Positions 1 through 6,681 of a stretch of DNA of 7,683 nt are shown here, in pieces (the stretch's first letter is position 1; every line of letters begins with the position of its first letter). The translations under genes and the position numbers were made by a program. Below the pieces are notes generated by a model. That model saw only the letters and a list, made by a program, of their open reading frames with translations, did not search any database and was not told the origin of the DNA. Origin of the DNA: JAOTYV01 sp041557595 (GTDB lineage Bacteria; Pseudomonadota; Alphaproteobacteria; UBA8366); the NCBI GenBank assembly GCA_041557595.1, contig JBFFGE010000207.1:1-7683 (forward strand). Direction: 5' to 3'.

Positions 1-35
1 GCCGGATCTTTTTCTCTCATCGCTTTCTGTCTCAT
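1..35 (-). CDS. Possible 5' end of a leftward gene (partial, very tentative)
   Basis: An ATG at 35-33 on the minus strand follows a good Shine-Dalgarno-like GAGGA (46-42) with a 6-base gap. The frame stays open to the window edge and reads MRQKAMREKDP. Only 11 codons are visible, so neither coding potential nor function can be judged. A second GAGGATTT copy at 73-66 has no start codon behind it, so the ribosome binding site match could be chance. If real, this gene would be the next one downstream of tRNA-Phe and would be read in the same direction. Confidence 0.2.
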   Translation of the reverse strand, partial: MRQKAMREKDP

Positions 36-308
36 CTTAAATCCTCAACGGTGGTGATGAGCCAGAAATCCTCCGTTATGAAAACCCCTCAATCTGTCCC
101 AAGGGCGCTGACGCCGCACAATCTACCGGGATCCCGAGCACGTCATCACCCATGGGGCCGTCCGTTTGGCGATGCGAGTAGACATTCTAATCGAGGCTAG
201 GACGCTCAGCGGCCAAGGGATTTGGTACCAATGCAGTACCACAACCGGAAATCGAAAGATGGACAGCAAAATATATTCTAAATTCTTCTTTCATATCATA
301 AAGATAAA
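36..308. other. Intergenic region downstream of tRNA-Phe
   Basis: No convincing gene is visible in this stretch. It is less GC-rich than the rest of the window, with a strongly AT-rich block at about 267-308 directly next to the tRNA 3' end. It contains the palindrome TTGGTACCAA (222-231), and an inverted repeat TGGTAC/GTACCA (223-228 and 236-241). I see no stem followed by a T-run that would make an intrinsic terminator for the leftward transcript. The 3' side of a tRNA gene is a common integration site for mobile elements, but no integrase or duplicated tRNA end is visible here. Confidence 0.5.
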
Positions 309-384
309 TGGTGCCCAGGGGCTGACTCGAACAGCCGACACGCGGATTTTCAGTCCACTGCTCTACCAACTGAGCTACCTGGGC
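309..384 (-). tRNA. tRNA-Phe (anticodon GAA)
   Basis: Read on the minus strand, the 76 bases fold as a full cloverleaf with an encoded CCA end (311-309). The acceptor stem GCCCAGG/CCTGGGC is perfect (384-378 with 319-313), and the discriminator base is A. The anticodon loop CUGAAAA gives GAA at 351-349, which decodes UUC and UUU. The anticodon stem GUGGA/UCCGC has one U-G pair. The T arm GGCUG-UUCGAGU-CAGCC is fully paired. The gene lies 98 bp downstream of yacG and may be cut from the same leftward transcript. A TTGACT hexamer at 420-415 could be a -35 box for a separate promoter, but no good -10 follows at the right distance. Confidence 0.97.
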
Positions 385-389
385 ACCGG

Positions 390-403
390 GCCGCCATGGC
401 GGC
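390..403. repeat. 14-bp perfect palindrome just 5' of tRNA-Phe
   Basis: GCCGCCATGGCGGC is its own reverse complement and ends 6 bases before the mature tRNA 5' end. In RNA it could fold as a GCCGC/GCGGC stem with a CAUG loop in the precursor leader. It could also be a DNA dyad for a binding protein. With GC-rich DNA some palindromes are expected by chance. Confidence 0.5.
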
Positions 404-482
404 TGGAGTCTCATAGTCAAATCCGGCCGGTCTGTCCACTCTCTATCGCGGCGCGAAGCCGGGAATCACGGCCGGCGCCGGG

Positions 483-677
483 TCAGCGGTCTTCCGGCGG
501 CTCGTCCAGTCCGTCGCCATAGGCGCCCTCTTCCGGGAAAGCCGGCTCGTCGGTCGGGATCCGGTAGTCGCCGCCGAACCAGCGCGCGAGATCGAGATCC
601 GCGCATCGTTTCGAACAGAAAGGGCGGTATTTCGGCTCCACCGGTTTACCGCACACCGCGCATTTTCTGCCGCTCAT
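483..677 (-). CDS. yacG: YacG, DNA gyrase inhibitor / small zinc-binding protein
   Basis: This 64-residue protein has the YacG zinc-ribbon layout: C6-x2-C9, then C21-x3-C25, in the context CAVCGKPV...FCSKRCADLDL, followed by the usual ARWFGGDYRIP segment. In E. coli, YacG binds GyrB and blocks DNA binding by gyrase; the same activity here is inferred from family membership. The C-terminal third is acidic and probably flexible, rich in E, D, G and P. The ATG at 677 lies 19 bp after the RNase gene stop and has a GGAG a few bases upstream. Gene length and all four cysteines match the family, so the gene looks intact. Confidence 0.93.
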   Translation of the reverse strand: MSGRKCAVCGKPVEPKYRPFCSKRCADLDLARWFGGDYRIPTDEPAFPEEGAYGDGLDEPPEDR

Positions 678-696
678 CCCCGCTCTCCGTCGCCAA

Positions 697-2073
697 TCAC
701 GTCAAAATGATCTCATATCCCGCGCAGTCGTCATCCGGCTGCAGCACCAATTCCTGGCCCATCCGCCGGCTGGCCTCCTGAAGCGCGGGACTCATCGCGC
801 CCTGCAATACTTCGGCCACGGCGGGCGTGCAGCGGAGCACCGGGCGGCCGCCGCCGAGCTGCCGCAGCGCCGCGCGCAACGCTGCGCACGCGGTGGTTTC
901 CGCGGTCGGGCGCGGCTCGGTGTCCGGGCGCACCGTCAAAATACCGGCAAGGCTCGGCCCCCGGCGCTGGCGGGTGATTTCCACCAGCCCCGCCGGCGTC
1001 ATGCCGAGCACATCGGTGGTGACGCGATCGTCGCGAAAGGTTTGACGCAGCCCTTCGACCAATTGTTTGCGGTGCGACTTGCTGCGCATCGAGACGAAAT
1101 CGATCACGATCAAGCCGGCGATATTGCGCAGCATGATTTGCCCGGCCGCCGCCGCGGCCGCAATCCTGTTCAGTTCGAACACCGCCGCGTCGCCGCCGCG
1201 CCCGCCGCCGGCGCCCCCCATGTTGACGTCGATCGCGGACAACGCCTCCAATTCGTCGATCACCAGACTGACGCCGCGCGGCAAGGCGACACGCCGGGAC
1301 AGCGCCTCCTCGATCTGTCCTTCCACGCCCTCGGCCTCGAACAACCCCTCCGATCCGTCGTGAAAGGCGACGCAGCCGGCCAAATCGGGCATGTCCCGTT
1401 GCACCATTTCATCCGTGTGTGCGGCAACGCGGCGGTCGTCGACGATGATCTGGCCGCTCACCGCGCAATCCCGCAAGGCGCGTTCGATCAGCCCCGGCGC
1501 CGCGTGCAGCACGCCCGGTGCGGATTTTTCCCGGGCCAGGCGTTCGGCGTCGGCCCAGGTCTCCCGCAAACGCTTCGCTTCGGCCACGACCCGGTCGCCG
1601 TCGACCCGGGATGCGTTGGCGCGAATGACGATACCGTCGTCTTCCTGCGCCACGCCGGCCATCGATTCTTCGAGCGCAGCCCGGCGCTTGCCGCCGCCCA
1701 ACTGCGGCGACCAGCGGACGCCGCGGCCGCGCGGCCGCAGCACGACGTAGCGTCCCGCCAGGTCCGGCGATACCGTGACTGCAGGCCCCTTGTCGCCCCA
1801 GCCGTCGCGCATCACCTGGGCGATGACCGATTCGCCCTCATGCACGCTGCCGGCGCGCGGCAGGAAGGCTGGCGTGTTCAGGCCGATATCGATGAACGCA
1901 CCGCCCAGCGCCTTGTCAACCCGCGTGACCCGGCCGCGGCAGATCGCGCCGACCTGGCTGGGATGCCCCACGCGCTCGACCTGAAGGCTCAACAACCGTT
2001 CCTCCCGGTCGATTCCCGCGATCCGCACCTCGCCCGGCGAAACCTCGATCAGGATATCCCGTGCCACCGCCAT
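697..2073 (-). CDS. Ribonuclease E/G family protein (short form)
   Basis: This 458-residue protein is an RNase E/G family endoribonuclease, expected to cut single-stranded RNA during mRNA decay or rRNA and tRNA maturation. An N-terminal S1-type RNA-binding segment spans about residues 36-100 (GAICRGRVTRVDKALGGAFIDIG is its core). The DNase I-like catalytic part holds AIDVN with D282 and GLIVIDF with D325, which match the two magnesium-binding aspartates of E. coli RNase E (D303 and D346). A conserved EITRQRRGPSL follows at 365-375. The cysteine zinc-link (CPxCxGTG) that normally comes next is missing. There is no long C-terminal scaffold, so it resembles RNase G in size. The start ATG overlaps the maf stop by one base (TAATG), which points to translational coupling. 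In related genomes this protein is annotated as RNase E/G or RNase G; I leave the symbol open. Confidence 0.9.
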   Translation of the reverse strand: MAVARDILIEVSPGEVRIAGIDREERLLSLQVERVGHPSQVGAICRGRVTRVDKALGGAFIDIGLNTPAFLPRAGSVHEGESVIAQVMRDGWGDKGPAVTVSPDLAGRYVVLRPRGRGVRWSPQLGGGKRRAALEESMAGVAQEDDGIVIRANASRVDGDRVVAEAKRLRETWADAERLAREKSAPGVLHAAPGLIERALRDCAVSGQIIVDDRRVAAHTDEMVQRDMPDLAGCVAFHDGSEGLFEAEGVEGQIEEALSRRVALPRGVSLVIDELEALSAIDVNMGGAGGGRGGDAAVFELNRIAAAAAAGQIMLRNIAGLIVIDFVSMRSKSHRKQLVEGLRQTFRDDRVTTDVLGMTPAGLVEITRQRRGPSLAGILTVRPDTEPRPTAETTACAALRAALRQLGGGRPVLRCTPAVAEVLQGAMSPALQEASRRMGQELVLQPDDDCAGYEIILT

Positions 2074-2657
2074 TACCGATACCCCAATCCCTTGAACACT
2101 TGCGCGGTTTCGAACAACGGCAGTCCCACGACATTGCTATATGAGCCGTTGATCGACCGGATGAAGGCGGCGGCGCGCCCTTGGATTGCATAGCCGCCGG
2201 CCTTGCCGCGCCATTCGTCCGACGCGATGTATGCCGCGATTTCGCCGGCGTCGAGCCTTTTCACCGCCACCGCGGTGCGAACCAGCCGCCGCCGCGCGGT
2301 GCCGTCCGGCGCGATGATCACCAGCCCGCCAAGCACCCGGTGCCGCCGACCCGACAGCATTTCCAGACACCGGCGCGCGGCGCTTTCCTCCTCCGCCTTC
2401 GGCAGGATACGCCGCCCGCAGGCGACCACCGTATCGGCGGCAAGCACGAAGGCGTTTTCGTGCCGGAGGATCACCGCCTGCGCTTTCTCCTCGGCCATTC
2501 GCGCCGCGTATTTTTCAGGCGTTTCCGAGGGGGCCGGCATCTCGTCGATTTCCGCCGGATCGACGACATCGGGCGTGATGCCGATCTGCCGCAACAGGTC
2601 GAGGCGGCGCGGCGACGCGGATGCGAGAACCAGGGTTGGCGAAGCTGCGGAATTCAT
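2073..2657 (-). CDS. maf: Maf family nucleoside triphosphate pyrophosphatase
   Basis: The 194-residue protein carries the full set of Maf motifs: SASPRR at 13-18, the catalytic AADT at 73-76 (D75), LPKA at 85-88, SGRRHRV at 102-108, GGYAIQG at 154-160 and GSYSNVVGLPL at 171-181. Maf proteins hydrolyse non-canonical or excess nucleoside triphosphates to monophosphates in the cytoplasm and have been linked to septum control. Whether this one prefers dTTP/UTP (YhdE type) or 7-methyl-GTP (YceF type) cannot be settled by eye. The ATG start at 2657 lies 31 bp after the phosphatase stop and lacks a clear Shine-Dalgarno sequence. It shares one base with the next gene's start codon. Confidence 0.94.
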   Translation of the reverse strand: MNSAASPTLVLASASPRRLDLLRQIGITPDVVDPAEIDEMPAPSETPEKYAARMAEEKAQAVILRHENAFVLAADTVVACGRRILPKAEEESAARRCLEMLSGRRHRVLGGLVIIAPDGTARRRLVRTAVAVKRLDAGEIAAYIASDEWRGKAGGYAIQGRAAAFIRSINGSYSNVVGLPLFETAQVFKGLGYR

Positions 2658-2688
2658 GACCGGATAGGAAGCGGTTGAACGGCCGGCG

Positions 2689-3135
2689 TCAAGTATCGAC
2701 GACGGGTATTACGGGAAACCGCTGCTGTATCTTCTCGAACAGATCGTCGCGCACCTCGCGATAGGCGTCCAGACGCCGCTCACGGCTGCCTTCGATCAGG
2801 CTGGGGTCGAAGACATGCCAGAATTCAAGCTCAATCGCCGCGCTGCGGGTCATTTCCACCGCGCGATGCTGCGCCTCGGGCGAGAGCGAGAGGATCAAAT
2901 CGAACGAGGTGTCGTCCAGATCGTCGAAGGTCTTCGGTTTGTGCGCCTGCAATTCCATGCCGAGTTCGGCCATGACCTCGATGGCAAAACCGTCGGGTTC
3001 ACCGGCCCGCACGCCGACGGAATCGACGAACACCTGGCGGCCATGAAGATGTTTCAGCATGGCTTCCGCCATCGGCGACCGCAACGCATTCTCGGTGCAG
3101 GCAAAGAGGACGGCGCCGGGGAGGCGTTCGGTCAT
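2689..3135 (-). CDS. Low-molecular-weight phosphotyrosine phosphatase-like protein
   Basis: The 148-residue protein has an LMW-PTP fold signature. The P-loop CTENALRS gives nucleophile C13 and R19 (C-x5-R-S), and the FDPS segment supplies a candidate general acid at D110. Arsenate reductases of the ArsC/LMW-PTP class share this fold, so dephosphorylation and arsenate reduction are both possible. The P-loop is not canonical CxGNxCRS: the second cysteine is L and the glycine is E. The start could be the ATG at 3150, which overlaps the UPF0262 stop as ATGA. I prefer the ATG at 3135 because AGGGGG (3147-3142) sits 6 bases ahead of it, and because the protein then begins MTERLPG. The family's cellular target is unknown; position in the hisD-maf cluster is conserved in alphaproteobacteria as I recall. 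Confidence 0.85.
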   Translation of the reverse strand: MTERLPGAVLFACTENALRSPMAEAMLKHLHGRQVFVDSVGVRAGEPDGFAIEVMAELGMELQAHKPKTFDDLDDTSFDLILSLSPEAQHRAVEMTRSAAIELEFWHVFDPSLIEGSRERRLDAYREVRDDLFEKIQQRFPVIPVVDT

Positions 3136-3146
3136 CGATATCCCCC

Positions 3147-3620
3147 TCATGCCCGGATATGCAGGACGCAGACCAGGGTGAACAGCCGCCGCGCCGTCTC
3201 GGCGTCGAGATTGACCTTTTCCTCGAGCCGTTCGATGAGGATCTGCGAGCCCTCGTTATGGATCGCCCGGCGCGCCATATCCAGCGTCTCGATCTGCGAC
3301 GGCGATAACCGTTTGATCGCGTCGTAATAGCTTTCGCAGATCTGAAAATAATCGCGCACGATCCGGCGAAACGGCACCAGGGGCAATACCACCCGCCCCT
3401 GCGGCGCATCGTTCTCGCCGGCGACGGCGAAAACCAGCCGCCGCCGGTCCTCGATGCTGAGATGCAGCCGGTAGGGGCCCTTGTAGCGGCCGATCGGCTC
3501 GAAACTGTTCTCTTCGAGAATGTCGTAGACCGCGACGTTCAGCTCGTGTTCGACCTCGGGGCTCCGGCGGATCACCGACTTGTCGTCGAGCGATATATCG
3601 ACAATTCGATGATCGCTCAT
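3147..3620 (-). CDS. UPF0262 family protein, function unknown
   Basis: This 157-residue soluble protein matches the UPF0262 family, which I know from alphaproteobacteria next to hisD. Recognisable parts are MSDHRIVDISLDD at the N-terminus, FEPIGRYKGPYRLHLSIED at 40-58, RRIVRDYFQICESYYDAIKR at 85-104 and ETLDMARRAIHNEGS at 111-125. No membrane segment, signal peptide or known catalytic motif is visible. An upstream in-frame start at 3674 would lie inside hisD, so I chose the ATG at 3620, 10 bp after the hisD stop, where the protein starts as family members do. A CAGG lies a few bases before it. Its role is not known, and co-location with hisD does not prove a part in histidine synthesis. Confidence 0.9.
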   Translation of the reverse strand: MSDHRIVDISLDDKSVIRRSPEVEHELNVAVYDILEENSFEPIGRYKGPYRLHLSIEDRRRLVFAVAGENDAPQGRVVLPLVPFRRIVRDYFQICESYYDAIKRLSPSQIETLDMARRAIHNEGSQILIERLEEKVNLDAETARRLFTLVCVLHIRA

Positions 3621-3630
3621 CGGCCTGGTT

Positions 3631-4932
3631 TCATTCCTGTTTGCCGCCGAGGCGGACGGCAATCGACAGCGCATGCGCGCCCAGACCTTCCGCTTCCGCC
3701 AGCGTCACTGCCGCGGGCCCGATCCGCGCCAGACCGGCCGCATCGCAGCCCACCAGCGAGGTCCGCTTCATGAAATCGGTCACCCCGAGACCGGACGAAA
3801 ACCGCGCGCTGCCGGAGGTCGGCAGCACATGGTTCGGGCCCGCCACATAGTCGCCCACGGCTTCCGGCGTGTGGCGGCCCAGGAAAATGGCGCCGGCATT
3901 TCGGATGCGCCCGGCCAGGTCATCCGGATCGGCCACCGCAAGCTCGAGATGCTCCGGCGCAATGCGGTCGATGAGCGGGATCGCCCGATCCAGCCCGTCG
4001 ACCACGATGATCGCGCCGAAGCGCTGCCAGCTTTCGCGGGCGATTTCCTGACGATCGAGGCTTTTCAGCGCGGTCTCGACGGCCGCCGCCACCGCATCGG
4101 CAAATTCCCCGTCATCGGTGATCAGGATCGATTGCGCGGCCGTATCGTGTTCCGCCTGGGACAACAGATCGGCCGCGATCCAAGACGGATCGTTGGCGCC
4201 GTCGGCCACCACCAGAATTTCCGACGGCCCGGCGATCAAATCGATCCCGACCCGGCCGAAAACCTGCCGCTTGGCCGCCGCGACATAGGCGTTGCCGGGC
4301 CCGGTGATGATGTCCACCGGATCGATGCTCGCCGTGCCGAATGCCAGGGCGCCGACCGCCTGCGCGCCGCCCACCCGGTAAATTTCCATCACCCCGGCGA
4401 TATGCGCCGCGGCCAGCACCAACGGGTTGATCACGCCGTCGGGCGTCGGCACCACCATGGCGATGCGCGCCACGCCGGCGACCTGTGCCGGAATGGCGTT
4501 CATCAGAACCGAGCTGGGATAGGCCGCACTACCGCCCGGCACGTAGAGGCCCGCGGCGGCGACCGGTGTCCAGCGCGCGCCCAGAACGATGCCCTGCGGG
4601 TCCGTATAGCGCAGGTCTTCCGGAATCTGCCGTTCGTGGAATGCGCGAATGCGATCGGCCGCGACGCGCAAGGCATCGATCGCAGCGGGTGCGCAATGCG
4701 CCGAGGCGCCCGCGATCGCGTCCGGCGCGAATCGAATTTCGGCCTCGGTCAGCGTCAAGCGATCGAACCGCTCCGTATACTCCAAAAGCGCGGCGTCGCC
4801 GCGCCGGCGAACGTCGTCGAGGATGCCCGCTACGACATCGTCGACGTCCGCCTCGGTTTCGCGCTTGGTTTCCAGAAAGGCGGCGAAAGCATCCGCGAAA
4901 CCGGGATCCGCGCCGGTCAGCCTAAGCGGCAT
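3631..4932 (-). CDS. hisD: Histidinol dehydrogenase
   Basis: HisD oxidises L-histidinol to L-histidine in two NAD-dependent steps, the last reactions of the pathway. The 433-residue length is standard. The zinc site known from E. coli is intact: Q259 and H262 in LLSQAEHD, D361 in GDYVAGPNH and H420 near the C-terminus. The catalytic pair E327-H328 is present in IAPEHLE. Other family landmarks are GLYVPGG (128-134), RVGGAQAVGALAFGT (186-200), DIITGPGNAYV (207-217) and DLIAGPSEIL (231-240). The ATG at 4932 lies inside the end of hisG (11-bp overlap). It has a perfect AGGAGG at 4944-4939, 6 bases upstream, so it should be translated strongly and coupled to hisG. Confidence 0.98.
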   Translation of the reverse strand: MPLRLTGADPGFADAFAAFLETKRETEADVDDVVAGILDDVRRRGDAALLEYTERFDRLTLTEAEIRFAPDAIAGASAHCAPAAIDALRVAADRIRAFHERQIPEDLRYTDPQGIVLGARWTPVAAAGLYVPGGSAAYPSSVLMNAIPAQVAGVARIAMVVPTPDGVINPLVLAAAHIAGVMEIYRVGGAQAVGALAFGTASIDPVDIITGPGNAYVAAAKRQVFGRVGIDLIAGPSEILVVADGANDPSWIAADLLSQAEHDTAAQSILITDDGEFADAVAAAVETALKSLDRQEIARESWQRFGAIIVVDGLDRAIPLIDRIAPEHLELAVADPDDLAGRIRNAGAIFLGRHTPEAVGDYVAGPNHVLPTSGSARFSSGLGVTDFMKRTSLVGCDAAGLARIGPAAVTLAEAEGLGAHALSIAVRLGGKQE

Positions 4933-5584
4933 TCGCGACCTCCTGGAACCGGTCGATCCAATCGCCGATCTCCACCGGCCGCGTTTTCAACGCGGCGCGG
5001 TTGACCACCAGCCGGCTCGTGATTTCAGCGATGGTCTCGACCTCGACCAGACCGTTTTCCTTCAGGGTCTGGCCGGTCGAGACGAGGTCGACGATCCGCC
5101 GGCAGAGCCCCAGGCTGGCCGCCAATTCCATGGCGCCATTCAGCTTGATGCATTCGGCCTGCACCCCGCGCGCGGCGAAATGGCGGCGGGTAATATTCGG
5201 ATACTTTGTTGCCACGCGGATATGGCTCCAACGGCTGGGATCCTCCGCCTTGATCAACTCCGGACGGGCCGCCACCGCGAGCCGGCACCGCCCGATCCCG
5301 AGATCGACGGGCGTGTAATATTCCGAATAGTCGAATTCCATCAACACGTCCTTCCCGGCAACGCCGAGCTGCGCCGCGCCATTGGCGATAAAAGTCGCGA
5401 CATCGAAGCTACGGACGCGGATAAGGGTCAAATTCGGGATGTTGGTCGCGAATTGAAGTTGCCGGGAACGCTCATCCTCGAAGGCCGGCTCGGGCTCGAT
5501 TCCGGCACGTCGCACCAGAGGCATAACCTCGTTCAAGATTCGGCCCTTGGGCAGGGCCATGACCAGCGGTTCGTTGGCGCGCAC
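4922..5584 (-). CDS. hisG: ATP phosphoribosyltransferase, short form (HisG-S)
   Basis: HisG joins ATP and PRPP to form phosphoribosyl-ATP, the committed and feedback-controlled step of histidine synthesis. The 220 residues cover only the catalytic domains: ALPKGRIL at 10-17, GVAGKDVL at 74-81 and the PRPP-binding loop DLVSTGQTL at 166-174. The C-terminal regulatory domain of long-form HisG (about 290 residues) is absent. Short HisG normally needs HisZ, a histidyl-tRNA synthetase paralogue, as regulatory partner; no hisZ is in the window. The start is a GTG at 5584 with GGGAG 8 bases upstream. An ATG at 5560 would trim eight residues, and it has no ribosome binding site. The gene is 83 bp downstream of the dioxygenase and overlaps hisD by 11 bp. 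Confidence 0.96.
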   Translation of the reverse strand: MRANEPLVMALPKGRILNEVMPLVRRAGIEPEPAFEDERSRQLQFATNIPNLTLIRVRSFDVATFIANGAAQLGVAGKDVLMEFDYSEYYTPVDLGIGRCRLAVAARPELIKAEDPSRWSHIRVATKYPNITRRHFAARGVQAECIKLNGAMELAASLGLCRRIVDLVSTGQTLKENGLVEVETIAEITSRLVVNRAALKTRPVEIGDWIDRFQEVANAA

Positions 5585-5615
5585 GACGTCGGCTCCCAGT
5601 TCGAAAAGGGCGATC

Positions 5616-5645
5616 CTTATCGCACAGGCCGCGGCCCATTGTCAC
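5616..5645 (-). promoter_or_regulatory. Possible promoter for hisG
   Basis: In the 83-bp gap before hisG, the minus strand reads GTGACA (5645-5640), 18 bases, then GATAAG (5621-5616). These match the sigma-70 consensus boxes at 5 of 6 and 4 of 6 positions. The expected start would lie about 25 bases upstream of the hisG GTG, leaving room for its ribosome binding site. Alternatively hisG is simply read through from the dioxygenase gene. Confidence 0.28.
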
Positions 5646-5667
5646 CGTCTTGGGCCGGTTCGCGGCA

Positions 5668-6678
5668 TCATCCGTTGTAAAAGGGCCGACCCTGGCGGCG
5701 CAACCACAGCCGGACCAGGTGACGCCTGCGGTTTGTCTCGGGAAAGTCGCGAAATGCGGTCCGTTTGTGGCCACAGCGGCGATTGTCGAGAATCTGCACC
5801 TGCCCCGGTTCAAAGACGAATTCCTTCCAAAGGCTCGGATCGGCCATAACCTCTTCCAGCGCCTCGAGCGCGGCCCGGCCCTCGCCATCGATCGGTTCGC
5901 CCGCCAGGTCGTGTCCGTTTTCGATTTGAAACCGCGAATGCCGGGCAAGCAAATTGCCGTTCTCGACCGCGAATACCGCATGGCTGATGACGGGGACGTC
6001 GTCCGGCGCATGTTCCCGCTGCCGGTCGAACCAATAGGGGCGGTACAGCCGCGCCAAATGATCCGGATGGCGCTCCCGCATGATATTGTGAACGGCCGAA
6101 AAGCTGATGATACGGCTGATTCCGCCTTCCTTCGATTTTTGCAGACACAGCAACGAGACATAGTCCGGCGGGCACAGATTATAGCTGTTGTCGGTATGAA
6201 AATTCTGCTCGACATTGGTGATGTCCGGGCGCACGCCGTTGCCCGGCTTCTTGCCGGTATCGCGGACGTCATAGATCATCCGCCCGTCCCATTTCTGCGC
6301 CACTGGCCGCGCGATCATCGAGGCGAGGAGCCAATAGAGCGCGGTCGTGACGTCCCGATGCGCCGGCATCGACGGCAATTTTTCCAGCAAGACATAACCG
6401 ACGCCGTCCTGCAGTTCCGCGCGCGCGCGCGCCATCAGGGCACGGCATTGCGGCATGGCGAAATCCGCCGGCCGCAGCGCAATAATCGGCAGCGGATTGT
6501 CGCGCAAGGCCCCCGCGACCGCGTCCAGTTCCGCCAGGCACGCATCGTCGAACCGCAGCAATCCCGTCTCGGCGACGAGCGATGCCGCCGTCCAGGCGGA
6601 CGGATTGTCGATTTTCCCGGCGACCGGCACGGAGGTTCGGTCTCCGGCCGCCGCGGCCTGCGTATTCTCCGAATTCAT
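5668..6678 (-). CDS. TauD/TfdA-like Fe(II)/2-oxoglutarate-dependent dioxygenase
   Basis: The 336-residue protein belongs to the TauD/TfdA clade, whose members couple decarboxylation of 2-oxoglutarate to oxidation of a small substrate in the cytoplasm. The metal-binding HxD is H161-T-D163 in NFHTDNSYN. The distal histidine is probably H304 in NRRCGHKRTAF. R319 (15 residues later, as in TauD) or R323 would bind the 2-oxoglutarate carboxylate. The N-terminal 30 residues are low-complexity and probably disordered. The ATG at 6678 is one codon after a TTG (6681); AGAGGA lies 11 bases before the ATG and 8 before the TTG, so either could start translation. The substrate is not recognisable: taurine, 2,4-D and similar compounds are only family precedents. 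It is read toward hisG. Confidence 0.87.
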   Translation of the reverse strand: MNSENTQAAAAGDRTSVPVAGKIDNPSAWTAASLVAETGLLRFDDACLAELDAVAGALRDNPLPIIALRPADFAMPQCRALMARARAELQDGVGYVLLEKLPSMPAHRDVTTALYWLLASMIARPVAQKWDGRMIYDVRDTGKKPGNGVRPDITNVEQNFHTDNSYNLCPPDYVSLLCLQKSKEGGISRIISFSAVHNIMRERHPDHLARLYRPYWFDRQREHAPDDVPVISHAVFAVENGNLLARHSRFQIENGHDLAGEPIDGEGRAALEALEEVMADPSLWKEFVFEPGQVQILDNRRCGHKRTAFRDFPETNRRRHLVRLWLRRQGRPFYNG

Positions 6679-6681
6679 CAA

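Noticed and set aside
78..200. A 40-codon plus-strand open frame beginning at an ATG at 78
   Set aside because: It has no ribosome binding site, a basic low-complexity product and no recognisable similarity.
472..481. CCGGCGCCGG palindrome right after the yacG stop
   Set aside because: It is too short and has no following T-run, so it does not support an intrinsic terminator; such palindromes are common in GC-rich DNA.
1042..2193. A 383-codon plus-strand open frame opposite the RNase E/G gene
   Set aside because: It is antisense to a protein with recognisable catalytic motifs; its composition (A, R, H, D, P) is that of a high-GC shadow frame.
3673..5004. A 443-codon open frame on the plus strand opposite hisD
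   Set aside because: It lies antisense to a clear, full-length histidinol dehydrogenase, is extremely rich in R, H, G and D, and is a typical by-product of high-GC codon use.
5472..6272. A 266-codon minus-strand open frame overlapping hisG and the dioxygenase in another frame
   Set aside because: Both overlapped genes have intact family motifs; this frame is rich in R, S and T and has no recognisable domain.
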